Below, one piece after another: positions 31,790 to 42,805 of a stretch of DNA of 64,000 nt. The stretch covers positions 75,919,836-75,983,835 of the forward strand of contig OY986438.1 of assembly GCA_963920525.1 (NCBI GenBank). Reading direction: 5' to 3'. The first letter of the stretch is position 1. Every line of letters begins with the position of its first letter. The position numbers and the translations under genes are program-made. The notes beneath the pieces are model-generated. The model saw nothing but the letters and a program-made list of their open reading frames with translations. It was not told the origin of the DNA and made no database searches. This DNA comes from Dichetophora obliterata. Taxonomy: Eukaryota > Arthropoda > Insecta > Diptera > Sciomyzidae.

Positions 31790-33107
31790 AGCAAGCAGCT
31801 GATCGATAAAAACCTCACAATCGAACACCCTGTGAAGGATGAAAGTGGCCGAATTTTGCACTCGGAGGACGAGCAGCTGGCACGATGGAAGGGTCATTTT
31901 TCGTTAGTTTTAAATCACATTATAGCTGACGCGGCCCGAATTTCGCGGCCGGCCTGCCCAATATAGCCACCAATATGCAAATAAACTCAGATCCACCTAG
32001 CGTAGGCGAGCTTTGCGACGCAATTAAGTCGCTTCCAAACAACAAGGCAGCAGGGAGCGACGGTATACCAGCGGAATTCTACAAAGTTCATCCAAGACTT
32101 GCCGCTGACGTATCGCCTGGCAAAATGAAAGTTTTCCAGATGAGTGGTCCAACGGCATAATTATTAAGATTCCGAAGAAAGGCGATTTAAGGGAATATGA
32201 TAATTGGCGTGGTATCTGTGTGCTGCCTGCGGTTTCAAAAATTGTAGCGAAAGTAGTTCTAGAGCGATTGAAAAATCACCTATACTCAACGATCGACGCG
32301 GCGCAAGCAGGTTTCCGTGCTGGTTCTTCCTGCACGGACCATATCAACACAGTGCTATCATTATTGAGCAATACGCGGAATAAAGATCCGATTTGCACAT
32401 GATGTTTATTGATTTCGAGAAGGCGTTCGACAGCGTTCACAGAGACTGCTTATGGGTTGCCCTTCGACGGAGGGGTGTACCGGAGAAGATAATCGCTATA
32501 ATCAAATCAACTTACGAAGTTGCAAGGTGTCGAGTCTTACACAAGGGAAAACTATCTGATCCCTTTGAAGTTCACAGCGGTGTCCGTCAGGGCTGCATTT
32601 TGTCTCCAGTTTTGTTCCTTCTTGTGATTGGAGACGTTTTAAATGCTGCTTTACACCAAATGCCAAACAGCGGTTTGAGGTGGACTATGACGAGTTTTTT
32701 GCAACACATCGACTATGCTGACGACATCTGTCTTCTTGCAAATCGACTCACCGATTTAACACGTATGGCGGACAATTTACATGCAGAGGCGATGTCTGCC
32801 GGCCTTAAAATTAACTTCAGAAAAACCAAAGTTTTAAGCCTGGCAGAAAGTAACAGCGCTCCAGTTGAAATATCTGGTCATCCCATCGAGTTGGTTGATA
32901 GTTTTACATACCTGGGAAGTGAAATAGCCGCCGGAGGTGGAACCGAGGAGGACATTGCGTGTCGAATTAGAAAAGCCAGAGCGGCATTTGGTATGTTAAA
33001 TGATATATGGCGAAACAACAACATGAGCACCAGCCTAAAAGTGCGACTATTTAAATCGAACGTTCTATCTGTACTTCTGTACGGCTGCTGTACTTGGAAA
33101 ATGACCC
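31790..33107 (+). pseudogene. LINE E reverse transcriptase (broken)
   Basis: Pieces in different frames: SLPNNKAAGSDGIPAEFYKV (31975-32100), KIPKKGDLREYDNWRGICVL (about 32170-32225), QAGFRAGSSCTDHINTVLS (32310-32370), MMFIDFEKAFDSVHRDCLWV (32400-32460, catalytic D), GVRQGCILSPVLFLLVIGDV and HIDYADDICLLANR at about 32705 (YADD). The thumb includes SFTYLGSEIAAGGGTEEDI. At least two frameshifts before 32393 disable it. The frame then runs into the LINE D copy, producing a chimeric reading of 470 codons (32393-33805). Confidence 0.85.
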
Positions 33108-33122
33108 AAGTAATCACCAAGC

Positions 33123-33945
33123 TTGCGTATGCTGATGACATAGATATCATTGGCCATAATACGCGCGAAGTCAGTGCAGCATTTTCCAGATTAGAAAGAG
33201 AGTCAAGTCGAATGGGTCTGTCAGTGAATGCAGATAAGACGAAATACTTAGTGTCAACAAACAAACAGTCCCAGCGTCTTGGAACCCACGTTACCGTTGA
33301 CAATACCTCCTTCGAGGTTGTGAAGAACTTCGTTTATCTGGGATCCAGCATTAATTCAACCAACGACATCAGCATTGAGATCAAAAGAAGAATAACTCTT
33401 GCCAACAGGTGTTACTTTGGGCTCAGTAGGCAATTGAGAAGCAGAGCCCTCTCTCGACGAACGAAAATCACGCTCTATAAATCGCTCATCATGCCCGTCC
33501 TACTTTACGCATCACAAACCTGGACGCTGAGCAGTTTAGATGAAAAGACTTTAGGAGCATTCGAGAGAAATATTCTTCGTAAGATCTACGGACCAATCTG
33601 CGTCAATGGCGAGTACCGAATACGGTGGAATGATGAACTGTATGAGCTGTATGCTGACATCGACATAGTCAAGCGCATTAAAATCGAGCGGCTTCGCTGG
33701 CTTGGTCATGTTCAGCGCATGAAAGATGATGCTCCAGTGAAGAAAACATTGGATTCGGTACCCAGCGGCGGTCAACGCAGAAGAGGACGACCGCATCTTC
33801 GTTGAAAAGACCAAGTCGAGGACAACCTGACGAAGCTTGGAATTTCCAACTGGCGCCAGCAAGCGAAAGACAGAAATGGCTGGCGCAAATTCTTAGATGA
33901 GGCCAAGACCGACATACGGTTGTAGCGCCAACTAAGTAAGTAAGT
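33123..33945 (+). mobile_element. 5'-truncated copy of LINE D inside LINE E
   Basis: Nearly identical to the last ~820 bases of LINE D (24654-25480 reversed) from just before its YADD motif to the (TAAG)n tail. Flanked by the 15-bp duplication aagtaatcaccaagc at 33108-33122 and 33946-33960. Differences seen: K to N in FER(K/N)ILRKIYG, F to L in KKT(F/L)DSV, and a G-to-A change that turns TGG into a TGA stop at 33803-33805. The near identity to LINE D implies that both inserted recently. Confidence 0.92.
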
Positions 33946-33960
33946 AAGTAATCACCAAGC

Positions 33961-34291
33961 GATTGCAAGTCTTCGTAAATCGTTGTCTGCGAACTGTTCT
34001 CAGAATTTTTTGGCTAACACAATAACAAATGAAGAACTGCTCCGCAGAACAAACATGGAGCCCTTAGACAGCTTGGTTAGAAGACAAAAGTGGAAGTGGA
34101 TAGGACACACTCTCGGCAAAGACAACAACAGCATCGCAAAGAAGGCAATGGAATGGAACCCCCTTGACGCGAGGGGCATACCACCCGGCAGACCACGAGA
34201 AACATGGCGAAGAACGGTAGAACGCGAAACTAGTCAACTTGGCAAGAATTGGAGAGAGCTCAAAGCGACTGCCAGTAACCGAACACGATAG
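33961..34291 (+). pseudogene. LINE E C-terminal domain
   Basis: Continues LINE E after the nested copy. It encodes EELLRRTNMEPLDSLVRRQK and WKWIGHTLGKDNNSIAKKAM, then GRPRETWRRTVERETSQLGK, the 'RRW.WIGH..R....GRP..TWRR..E' signature of RTE-like LINE C-termini. The stop at 34289-34291 is close to the (AAG)n tail. Confidence 0.85.
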
Positions 34292-34366
34292 CGCGTAGGC
34301 GTAGTTGAATCCCTATGTCCAGCTAGGGATTAAAGGACATTAAGAAGAAGAAGAAGGTTGATTTTC

Positions 34367-34740
34367 GCCAGATTATGTTCGATTCACGTTTTGGTTTAGT
34401 GTTAATTAATTTAAGTTAATTGTGTATACGCTTTAATAAATTTTAGATTAAGTTTTATTAAGCTTAATTAATTTCGTGTTTGGTTAGATTATGTTCGATT
34501 TATGTCTCAGTATAGTTTCAATTAATTCAAATTAATTGGGTACGCGCTTTAATAACATTTTATATTAAGTTTAATTAAGCTTAGTTAATCTCGTTTTTGG
34601 TTAGATTATGTTCTATTTATGTCTCAGTATAGTTTCAATTAATTCAAATTAATTGGGTATGCGCTTTCATAGCATACTAAATTAAGTTTAATTAAGCTTA
34701 ATTAATTTAATTTTTGTTTTAGTTTAAGATAGTGTTAATA
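34367..34740 (+). repeat. AT-rich tandem array, ~117-base unit
   Basis: The motif gattatgttc begins at 34371, 34488 and 34604, spacing 117 and 116 bases, with long matches around it (gtctcagtatagtttcaatt in the last two units). The array resumes a pattern seen before LINE E (31600-31770), so LINE E inserted into it. No gene. Confidence 0.75.
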
Positions 34741-35105
34741 TCTATATATATAAAATAGGATGTGTGTATGTATGTAACGTATGGACTCCAAAACGGCTGG
34801 GCCGATTTTGATGAAAATTTCAGGTAATGTTCATCTTGGTACGGTGGGTTACATAGGCTATATTTGGACCCGATAGGTGGCGCTAGGGTGGACTTATATC
34901 GAAAATTTGAATTTATGGACCAATTTAACTGAAATTCAGAATGTATGTTTGTTTGATCATAAGAAAATAATTTGTGTATAAATGGACACGGTAGGTGGCG
35001 CTGGGGTGGACTTATTTCGAAAATTTGATGGCGTGAAAAATATATAAATACTTTTAATTTTATTTTATAACGAGGGGAGTAGCGAAGCACACCGGGTTCA
35101 GCTAG
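34741..35105 (+). mobile_element. Short non-autonomous Helitron
   Basis: Begins TC (tctatatatataaaatagga) and ends CTAG (gggttcagctag) between an A at 34740 and a T at 35106, which is the Helitron rule: 5'-TC, CTRR-3', insertion between A and T with no duplication. No Rep/helicase is encoded. The same ends occur in inverted orientation at 49640, 50739, 51358 and 51359, and the 5' end alone at 47031. Confidence 0.7.
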
Positions 35106-35560
35106 TATGAGATAAATTTTCAGGGTTCAAATTATAAAAAAAAACAATTCTTATTAAAATATGAGCATGGCAAAACTAGAGACGGCCTAAGCATTTTGGA
35201 CTGCGTTCTATGTCTCATATTTGAGAGTGTCGAAGTTCCGGGGTCGCGAAGAGAATAATCGGACATCATTGTATGCCTTCAGCGGAGTCAAAGTCGACCA
35301 GGGACTGTTTGTAATTTTGTAATTTATTTATTTAGCTTCTTCGCTTTTTAAAGAAACAGAACATTTTTACTTCAAATAAACTTATTCTAACAGGGTTTAT
35401 TTATTTATTCTACCAGGTTTTTTTTTCTATTCCTCATCCTTTCTTTGTTTTGGTGTTCGAAAATATGCAAATCAAAGTGGGCGTAATCCGCTCACCTGAT
35501 TGACATGAATTCAAGGACATGTCAAAAAGAAAAGGGAAGAAGAGAAGAAAAAGGAACTTA
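35106..35560. other. No gene seen
   Basis: AT-rich, unassigned. A short G/A-rich run (aaaagggaagaagagaagaa) lies at 35530-35550 just before the LINE remnant and might be the target flank or tail region. Confidence 0.3.
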
Positions 35561-35564
35561 CATA

Positions 35565-36090
35565 CTAACATATTTTTGTTTTCCTAATTATAATAATTCT
35601 ATATATACATACAAGTTTTCTCTTAAATATATTACTATTAACCTCATTTTTTAAGCTATTGGGCAAAATGTTTAACAAATTTAAACCTTTATGCCATAAA
35701 CTGTTTTGTGCTCTACTCGTTGGAAAGTACCCTACTCTGAAATCTGAATTATGCCTTAAAGTATAGAGTTGTGCACCCGCAACATAAACTATCTGACAAC
35801 TTAAATATTTTGGGAGCAAATTATGTTTTATTTTTAATATAAATAATATCACATTCATCAAAGTTCTTTGGTTAATTGACGACCAGCATAAAATATCTAA
35901 CATATACCTTATATGCGTTAAAAACTGTTAACATTAGCAGAAACCTAAAATAGCGCTGCAAATTTGAAAGAAAAACTTTTTCATTTACACTAACTACATA
36001 ATTACTAATTCTCGTAACTGAATTAAAAACAGGTCCTTTTCCTTTTTTTTCGACGGTATCGCTATCACAACAGTTCCCAACCGCTGACAC
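35565..36090 (-). pseudogene. LINE reverse transcriptase C-terminal remnant
   Basis: Minus-strand frame 35565-35903 encodes LPKYLSCQIVYV, LYTLRHNSDFRVGYFPTSRA and QNSLWHKGLNLLNILPNSLK, the conserved C-terminal end of CR1/Jockey-group ORF2 proteins (pattern 'H.YNLR....' then 'S...G..L.N.LP..'). The frame upstream (35872-36090) is weaker (FRFLLMLTVFNAYKVYVRYF). The rest of the element is missing, as is usual for 5'-truncated LINEs. Confidence 0.75.
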
Positions 36091-36772
36091 CTCCGGATGC
36101 GTTCACTCTTCGCTTTCTCTTTGGTTTAAGAGTTTCTATAAGCTGTCACTTCGTACTGCCAGTCTGTCTCTCCGAAATGCCTCTACCCTCTCTAACTTTA
36201 CCATGAAGGATACACAAAAAATTTTACTATAATATTGTATTAAAACTCAAGTTTTTTAATAAATCAGATAAAAAAAAACCTGGGGGTCCCGTGCCGTTGA
36301 AATTGTTCTTGCAGCTGGTGTTGTTGTTGCTGCTGCTGCTAAATCTTGATAGCGTAGGCTGTAGTTGCTGCAGGTTGAACAGCCAGCGACCGTGTCGGCT
36401 GCTGCTTGCTGTAGTGTTGTTGCTTTTGGCCCTATGGTTTGTGCGCTGACCGTTCTTTTGGGTTTTTTTTCTTTTTTCGTTATTTTGACGATGAGGCCGA
36501 TGCGAGGTTTGGGGGCGGGTGCTGATGTTGTTGTTTTGCCGGTGGCGCTTTGGTGGTGGTTGCGATGCCAGACGTGGTTGTTTTCGAGGTTGCGCTGCTT
36601 AGCGGAGCGCTAGTGGCTGTTGGTGGTGAGTGGGCTCCGTTTAGCGCTATCCGGTGCTTATGCTGCTGTTGTCGGTGGCGCTTTGGTGATGGTTGCGCTG
36701 CCCTTGGCTAGCAAGAGATGTGCTGGACGTGATTGTCGTTACTAGCGCCCTGGTAGCCATTGCCACTCACAG
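36091..36772. repeat. GCT/GTT-rich low-complexity stretch
   Basis: From about 36300 to 36770 the sequence is full of tgttgttgctgctgctgct and ggtggcgctttggtg-type repeats; ggtggcgctttggtg occurs twice (about 36540 and 36676). It resembles 9250-9500 in texture. An 82-codon frame at 36365-36613 is simply a product of the repeats. 36091-36300 has no recognisable feature. Confidence 0.4.
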
Positions 36773-37154
36773 TATTTGTATTTGTATTTATTTAGGTACA
36801 ATATTTTAACATTTAAGACTTAGTCTTTTACATGCCTCCTTTATAGCATACATAACAACTTATAAGATTAAAATATTTTTTTAATTAATTTTACATTAGA
36901 AAGACAAAATATAGAATTATAAAAAATACAGCATTATTTAAACAAATATTAATATCAAATTATAATCAAATTTTAACATACATTAGTTTTTGAACAAGAA
37001 AAATATTAATAATTAATATATATTATATGTAAATATTTTCAATTGCTTTCTCACATCATAAAATAATATTTGAGAAAAAAAAATTAGTTGAGAAACAGAG
37101 TTAAGATTTAAGAACTGAAAGGAAAATTTAAAGAAAACAGATAGAAAAAGAGAG

Positions 37155-37538
37155 TTAAGAGAAGTGCTCGAAAATTAAATGCTTAAAGTACCTACTATTG
37201 GAAACATTTTTAATGCTGTTTGGCAGTGAGTTCCATAGTCTTATTGCACTAACGAAAAACAATCTACTTGAGTTAAGAAAATTAAACTTAGGAATAATTA
37301 GGTTCATGCTTCGACTTGATCTCCAAAATTTAAGCTTCTCAAAAAAATAGTCTGGGCATCGCGAGTGGATGATCCTATGCAAGAAAATGCAGTTTCTTGC
37401 CTCAAAATAGTTGAATAAGCTACGGCCTAATAACTGATAAGTAAAGCGTGAAATGTGATCAGACCTTTTAATTCCGTAAACGTAGCGTGCAGTGTTATTA
37501 AAAGCAACTTGTAGTTTTTGCAAAGATCTCGAGTCCAT
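37155..37538 (-). pseudogene. LINE F ORF2 C-terminal part
   Basis: Encodes LQKLQVAFNNTARYVYGIKR, FNYFEARNCIFLHRIIHSR and FFVSAIRLWNSLPNSIKNVS, the standard end of Jockey/CR1-group ORF2. It follows the RT part after a gap of about 150 bases with frame changes. Confidence 0.8.
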
Positions 37539-37685
37539 TTTGCTATAGACAACTTCCGCGTATATAATAATTGGCAGTAATAGCGTTAATACTAGTTTTT
37601 TCTGATGTCAACAGGTACAAAATCTGCAGTCACTCGAAGATTTCTTAAGACATAGTAAATTTTACTAACGCAGGAGTTAACATGG

Positions 37686-38270
37686 TTATAACCAACCAAG
37701 GCCAACCAAGGCCAAGTTATAACCAAGATTTGTTGCCTTACATACGAATTTTAGCTGCACGTTACTAAGGAGAATCGGTGAAATATCAAGATTTTCAAAT
37801 GCATTCTTTGAAACCGGTAGGACATACGATTTGAGAGGGTTAAGCATCAGTTTATTAAGACTCGCCCATTCTGCCACTATTTTTAAATCTTCATTAACTT
37901 TTTCAATTAAATATTCAACTAGTCCAAGTGGCCTGGACAAATACAGTTGTAAGTCGTCAGCATACGCATGCATGGTTACATAATTGCATTTACTGAAGAT
38001 ATCATTTATAAACATGGTGAAAAGAAGTGGGCCAAGAACAGAGCCTTGTGGGACTCCACTCGTGGTTCTTTTGTAAAGCGAGAAATTTTTCCCTACCCTG
38101 ACTCTTTGAGACCTGCCATCCAAGTAGCTATGCAAAAACCGAACCGAAGCATTGGAAAGTCCGAAGTAAATATTAAGTTTTTTACAGAGTAGAGTGTTGT
38201 CTACAGTATCAAATGCTTTAGAAAAGTCTAACAGACAAAGCAAACTCAGATGACCCCTATCATATGGCAA
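37686..38270 (-). pseudogene. LINE F reverse transcriptase palm
   Basis: Encodes LLCLLDFSKAFDTVDNTLLC (catalytic D), TTSGVPQGSVLGPLLFTMFI and MHAYADDLQLYLS (YADD), the three central RT motifs, with residues KLMLNPLKSYVLPVS of the thumb. The upstream fingers are absent because of 5' truncation. The terminal residues LVGLGWL come from the local duplication. Confidence 0.85.
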
Positions 38271-38290
38271 TCTTATATCATCTAGAATTT

Positions 38291-39640
38291 TTAAAGTCAG
38301 TATTAAAATGAATCACCGCCTTCAGCAAGCGACACTGTTAGCGATGAAATGCATCGAGAACGTCTGCTAGCTACAGGGAATGATTTCATCGGCCACCGCT
38401 TCGAGAGCCTCGCAACCTTGGCTCAGGTGCTAGGATGAGTTGAGGTTCATCAGTGCCATATTTGTTAATTTCCGGGGAAAGGAACAGGTCACATTAATTC
38501 CTTGCGGTTTCTTACAAGCGGGTGATTTTCAAGCTAAGGTTAGATTTTCCCTTCGAGTATTTCACAAACCGCACTCGTACACACCACGAAGTAAAAGGAA
38601 AAATTCCAACGACCAGATGCCGACGCGTAGGCCATATTTTAATTTTTGTCCGTGCTGCCATGAGCTAAAATGCAATATTTTGCTTGCATTGTCGAATGGT
38701 ATCGCTTGTACAATTGTACAAAAGGGTTTAAGTTCCGATGATAAGGGTCTTTCATGATGCTGCGTATTCGCCCTAGTATTGTATATTTGATGTATATCTT
38801 TGATTATTTTTAATAGCTTGTAATTTGAATTTCCGATGATAAGGGTCTTTCATGATGCTGCGTATTCACCCTAGTATTGTATATTTGATGTATATCTTTG
38901 ATTATTTGTAATAGCTAAGTAATTTGAATTCAAATTCAACCTGAAGGAAGCCAAACTTCACTTCCGCCGCTCTGTCAATTGACGAACAAAAATAACAACT
39001 TGATCCTTTTGGGGTTTTAACGGCCTTCTAGCCGCCATACTCCAATTTTAATTTGAATTCCCATTCACCTCGAAGTACGGAAACGACCCGTCATTTCCGG
39101 CGTTACGTCAAAATATAAGCAATCAAAACAAAAAGAGAAAAACTTTATGTGATAGGAGGTGTTCACACCACACGCAAAATTGCCGACCCTCACAATATCT
39201 CTAAACAGCTGGTAAAATACTAGATGTTCTGCAGTCTAACCAGTAGTTCGTTTCTGTAACACTTCTCTACCGATTACTTCTCCACTGGTAGAGAATGTGA
39301 GTATATAGGATATGGGGGTTCTGGCGCAGGAGCAAGGAGCAAGGTGACTATTCATGTCGTCCATCTGTTGGCAGAGCGGTGAACTATTAATGTTAGTTTT
39401 GTGTCTGAAGTATAGAAATGTTATGTTTGTGTATACAATAGATTCATCTTGCGAATATCATATTGCTTATGTGTATTGTGTAGAAGAGTGGAGGAATTCT
39501 GTTGAGTTGCACATAGGCAGGCAGATGTAGGTGGAAAAACATTGGTCAAAAAGGAGTGAGGGATATTGTTTGGATTGCACACAGGTGAACAAGACGTGGT
39601 GGATAGGGGATTTTGTTAGATTGACGGTAGAGCCTGACAA
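38291..39640. other. Unassigned stretch with a ~100-base tandem duplication
   Basis: No gene recognised. A 105-codon open frame at 38440-38757 has no family resemblance that I can see. A tandem duplication of about 100 bases covers about 38734-38935: both copies start tccgatgataagggtctttc and include gtatattgtatatttgatgt-like text. 39140-39640 is unassigned. Confidence 0.45.
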
Positions 39641-39649
39641 AGAGAAATC

Positions 39650-39840
39650 ACATAATTTGATAAAAAATTTGCTAAGCTAACACACCCTATGAATATAATG
39701 TGACGTAAAACTTACTAAGAAAATACACCCCATGAACATATGCAGAATATTTTACTAAAATATAACGCACCCTATGAATATGATGTGACGAAAAAATTAT
39801 TTAAACGTAACACAGCCTGTGAATATAGTCATCCCTTATG
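39650..39840 (+). repeat. Short degenerate repeats, caccctatgaatat type
   Basis: Four variants of cacaccctatgaatataatg occur between 39680 and 39830 (about 39681, 39726, 39768, 39813), three of them followed by tgtgacg or a close variant. Spacing is 40-45 bases. They lie about 400 bases upstream of the polymerase promoter. Meaning unknown. Confidence 0.55.
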
Positions 39841-40225
39841 TTAGAAAAGTAAAATAAGACTGGCTAATAGAACCGCTTAGTAATAAAACATTCTGTTATA
39901 CACATGATATTTTAAATAATTTTTTGTAGCTTACTTTTACTCAAATTATTAACTCGTGTTTTTTTGAAATCGTGTTACAATTTCAAAGTATGATATTCAT
40001 TTCTTTAATGTGATAACAATAGTTAAAAAATGAATATTTTGGACAGCTGACTTTGTCATCTAACTCACGTTTACTCTAACTGTTAGCTTATTGTTAAAGT
40101 ATTATAAAATTTTGATGTGGCAATACAAAAAGAAAAACTATAATTCGAACAGCTGACTTTAACATCATGATTACTTTTTCTCTAATTATGACTGATTATA
40201 GCCATTTAATGCAACTATGCTTTTG

Positions 40226-40266
40226 TATATATAAATAGGTTAATAAAATCAGGACATTTCAGTTTG
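40226..40266 (+). promoter_or_regulatory. Predicted core promoter (TATA box and initiator) for the DNA polymerase relic
   Basis: Tatatataaata at 40226-40237 is followed by ttcagtttg, with the initiator A at 40261. The distance of about 30 bases from TATA to initiator, and the TCAGTT initiator, are as expected for arthropod RNA polymerase II promoters. The first coding remnant (zinc finger) begins about 150 bases downstream. Confidence 0.55.
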
Positions 40267-40404
40267 TTTTGACTATCAGTGCTGACAACAACACAATCTA
40301 CTTATAAAATAATCAATAAATTTATAAAAAACAATCAGCTAATCAAAAATTTATTTTTAAATATTAAATAAAACATAATTTACTGAATAAATTAAAAATT
40401 AATA

Positions 40405-41535
40405 CATTCCAGTGCAGTGAGTGTGAACTTTCTTTTTCACAAAAACGTAATCTTAATCGTCATATAAGGATAAAACATCAAAGCCCTTATGCACAATCGT
40501 TGCAGTGGGATATTTTCAAAAAAAATTTCACGTAGTGATAATCTAATAAAATATAAAGGGAAAATTCATATGGCGTCTAGAATATATAATGAATAGATGA
40601 GACTCCAAAACTTTATTGCAACACATGCAAGAAAGAGGTATTAACAAAACATTGGTCTTATCATATAACAACAAATGTGCATAAAAGAAATAGTGATGAA
40701 ATAGTTAATGAACATTTAACAAGAATCACGTCGGCATTTAATGAGCGCATAGAGCCTTTTGTGTACCGAAATAACAATGAAGCTTTATTAGTTCCTGTTG
40801 AGTTTTTTACAAACAGCAAAACAATAATTATACAAACTCTTACAGAAAAATGCTGTCAAAACACTCCAATTTTAAATTCAACTTGGAATTGTTCTGCGAG
40901 TATGTAAAAATGAGTGAAGATACGGCAACAATTGATGTAAAATCGCATCAAACAAAAATGGTGATTATTCAACAAGCAACGGATTTGGAGGCAATTTATT
41001 CCGACAAATGACAAAGTTTAATAACAAAAATGTCGGAGTTTCAAGAACGTGAAAACGGCTGGGCACTCATCAGAATTATACATTTGGAAATAAATGTATA
41101 TCAATATAAGCCAATTAAAGGTTCACAGTTCATTCGAATGCCGAAAATATTACTTGATAAAAAAGATTGTATAAACGTACAAAACAATGATGAATACTGT
41201 TTTAAATGGGCAATAATATCGGCCTTGTATCCTGTTAATGACTCAGACAGATGCTCAAGCTATAACGTTGAGGATATAAAATCTACAATAATTAAATTTA
41301 ACAATGACCATCAACTTTACAAGCCTATTGTTTCCATGTAATATAAAGGATATATAAATTTTCGAGGAAAATATTTCTGATATAAGTGTCAACGTCTTCG
41401 GCTACGATGAGGATATAATATAAGTATAGTTGGACCATATTACTATACCAAAACCGAAAAGAGCAAGCACATCAATTTGCTATTGTTGCAGGAAAGAGAC
41501 AAATTCCATTACGTATGGATTAAGACCATTTCAAA
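40405..41535 (+). pseudogene. Family-B DNA polymerase relic, N-terminal part with C2H2 finger
   Basis: A C2H2 zinc finger is encoded at 40413-40478: C-x2-C-x12-H-x4-H, within FQCSECELSFSQKRNLNRHI. A stop follows in frame at 40533. Further pieces at 40677-40907 and 41030-41341 (YVYRN and ALYPVNDSDRCSSY-type residues) and at about 41435-41535 (GPYYYTKTEKSKHINLLLLQ) match the N-terminal region found before the exonuclease in Polinton/Maverick-like or related polymerases of insects. This placement is from memory of the family pattern and should be tested. Several frameshifts. The mariner at 41536 ends the segment. Confidence 0.65.
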
Positions 41536-42805
41536 CATAGTAATATATTTTTAATATCAATGAAACGGGCTTTATTGGATAGAATAGTTTAAAATGATTT
41601 CGGCCGTGTGGCCGCCACGGCTGGCGCGTTCAAGGCGCAATCTGGAACACAAATTTTCACAAACTTTTCGAAGCATTTGCGACCGTATCCCGCCGATAAC
41701 TCTTCGAATGTTAATTTCCAGGTGTTCAATTGTTTGTGGTTTATCAACGTAGACAAGTGACTTAATATAACCTCAAAGAAAATAATTCAATGGGGTTAAA
41801 TCACACGATCTTGGGGGTCAATTTATTGGGCCATTTCGTGAAATTATTTTTTCGTCAAAAGTTTTCTTGAGTAAATCATCAGTATGTAGCTCCCGCTACA
41901 TCAATTGTAGCGCCCGCAGTGTGGCATGTGGCTTCGTCCTGTTGGATTCACATATCAGCAAGATTAATGCCAGCTAATTGAGGTACGAAAAAACTTTGAA
42001 TCATGTTCCTATACCGTTCACCATTGACAGTAACATTCTGACAGTAACATTAGTTTTTGAAGACATATGGGCCAATGACTCCGCCAGCCCATAAAGAGCA
42101 CCAAACAGTAATTTTCTGTGGATGTAATGGTGTTTCGACAAAAGCTTGTGGATTCTCCTCACTCCAAACACAACAATTCTGTTTATTTATGTACCCATTC
42201 AACCAAAAATGGGCTTCATCGGAAAATAAAATTTTCCATGGAAATTCAAAATCAATATCAATTTGTGCTTCAGCCCATTCGCCGAATTGGCGGCGCATAC
42301 GATGGTCGTTTGGCTTTAATTCCTGCACAAGTTGAATCTTGAAAGGTTTTAAGCCAAGATCTTTTCGTAAAATCTGCCATAAAGTGGAAGGACACAACCC
42401 CAGTTGCTAAGAACGGCGACGAATTGATTAATTAGGATCATCTTCAATGCTTTCCTGTACAGCCGCTACAGATTCTCCAGTGCGCACTGTTCGGCGTCTC
42501 ACGGGATGCACATTATCAGTAACAGTAAATGTGGTCCGAAAACGATCTATTGTTCTTCGAATTAGCAGCTCTGAAGGACGATTATGTACGCCATAAAATG
42601 GACGAAGTGCACGATAAGTTTGACGAACAGAACCATTATTTTGATAAAAAAGTTCCACAATTTGCACGCGTTGCTCTGGTGTAAGTCGATAGGGAAATGT
42701 CAAAGCAAACTTATCAAAAAGCAACTATCAGCTGTTAAATGGGTGGTCAAATAAAGCAGTGATGCCATTTCAAAGTTCTATCACTCTATAAAAACCACCC
42801 TTTAT
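41536..42805 (-). mobile_element. mariner-family transposon relic (mariner-1)
   Basis: Minus strand. The right end at 42805 reads taaagggtggtttttatag from the other strand, next to a TA. The expected matching inverted repeat at the left was not found, so the 3' end is truncated or diverged near 41536. The transposase occupies about 41590-42724 with frameshifts. It sits inside the DNA polymerase relic, so the polymerase gene was already there when it arrived. Confidence 0.8.
41590..42724 (-). pseudogene. mariner-1 transposase (broken)
   Basis: ATG at 42724. N-terminal paired helix-turn-helix: YRLTPEQRVQIVELFYQNNG and SELLIRRTIDRFRTTF. After a frameshift near 42428: MCPSTLWQILRKDLGLKPFK and ILFSDEAHFWLNGYINKQNC (first catalytic D in SDEAHF), VWCSLWAGGVIGPYVF. 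Beyond 42050 frames shift again, but a PPRSCDLTPL motif (third catalytic D) can be read at about 41810. The family places transposition at TA dinucleotides. It is related to mariner-2 at 60.5 kb in domain order but clearly a different lineage. Confidence 0.8.

Larger units (their letters stand above)
31784..34353 (+). mobile_element. LINE E: 5'-truncated RTE-like LINE with nested LINE D copy
   Basis: Bounded by a 13-bp duplication aaggttgattttc at 31771-31783 and 34354-34366, with an (AAG)n tail. It starts inside the linker before RT, so it was truncated on insertion. RT motifs are spread over several frames up to 33107, then a LINE D copy intrudes (33123-33945), then the C-terminal part follows at 33961-34291. 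It lies in an AT-rich ~117-base tandem array. Confidence 0.88.
36773..38290 (-). mobile_element. LINE F: 5'-truncated CR1/Jockey-type LINE
   Basis: Minus strand; the tail at 36773-36800 reads (aaatac)n on the element strand. RT palm to C-terminus only: 37686-38270 and 37155-37538, with a frameshifting lesion and a short local duplication (ccaaccaagg twice at 37693-37715) between them. The 5' truncation point is near 38290. Confidence 0.85.

Noticed and set aside
32393..33805. A functional fusion gene of two RT domains
   Set aside because: The fusion is explained by a 5'-truncated insertion with a 15-bp target duplication, and ends in a new stop.
38440..38757. 105-codon frame as a possible host gene
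   Set aside because: No recognisable domain, no splice or codon evidence, and surrounding text is repetitive.
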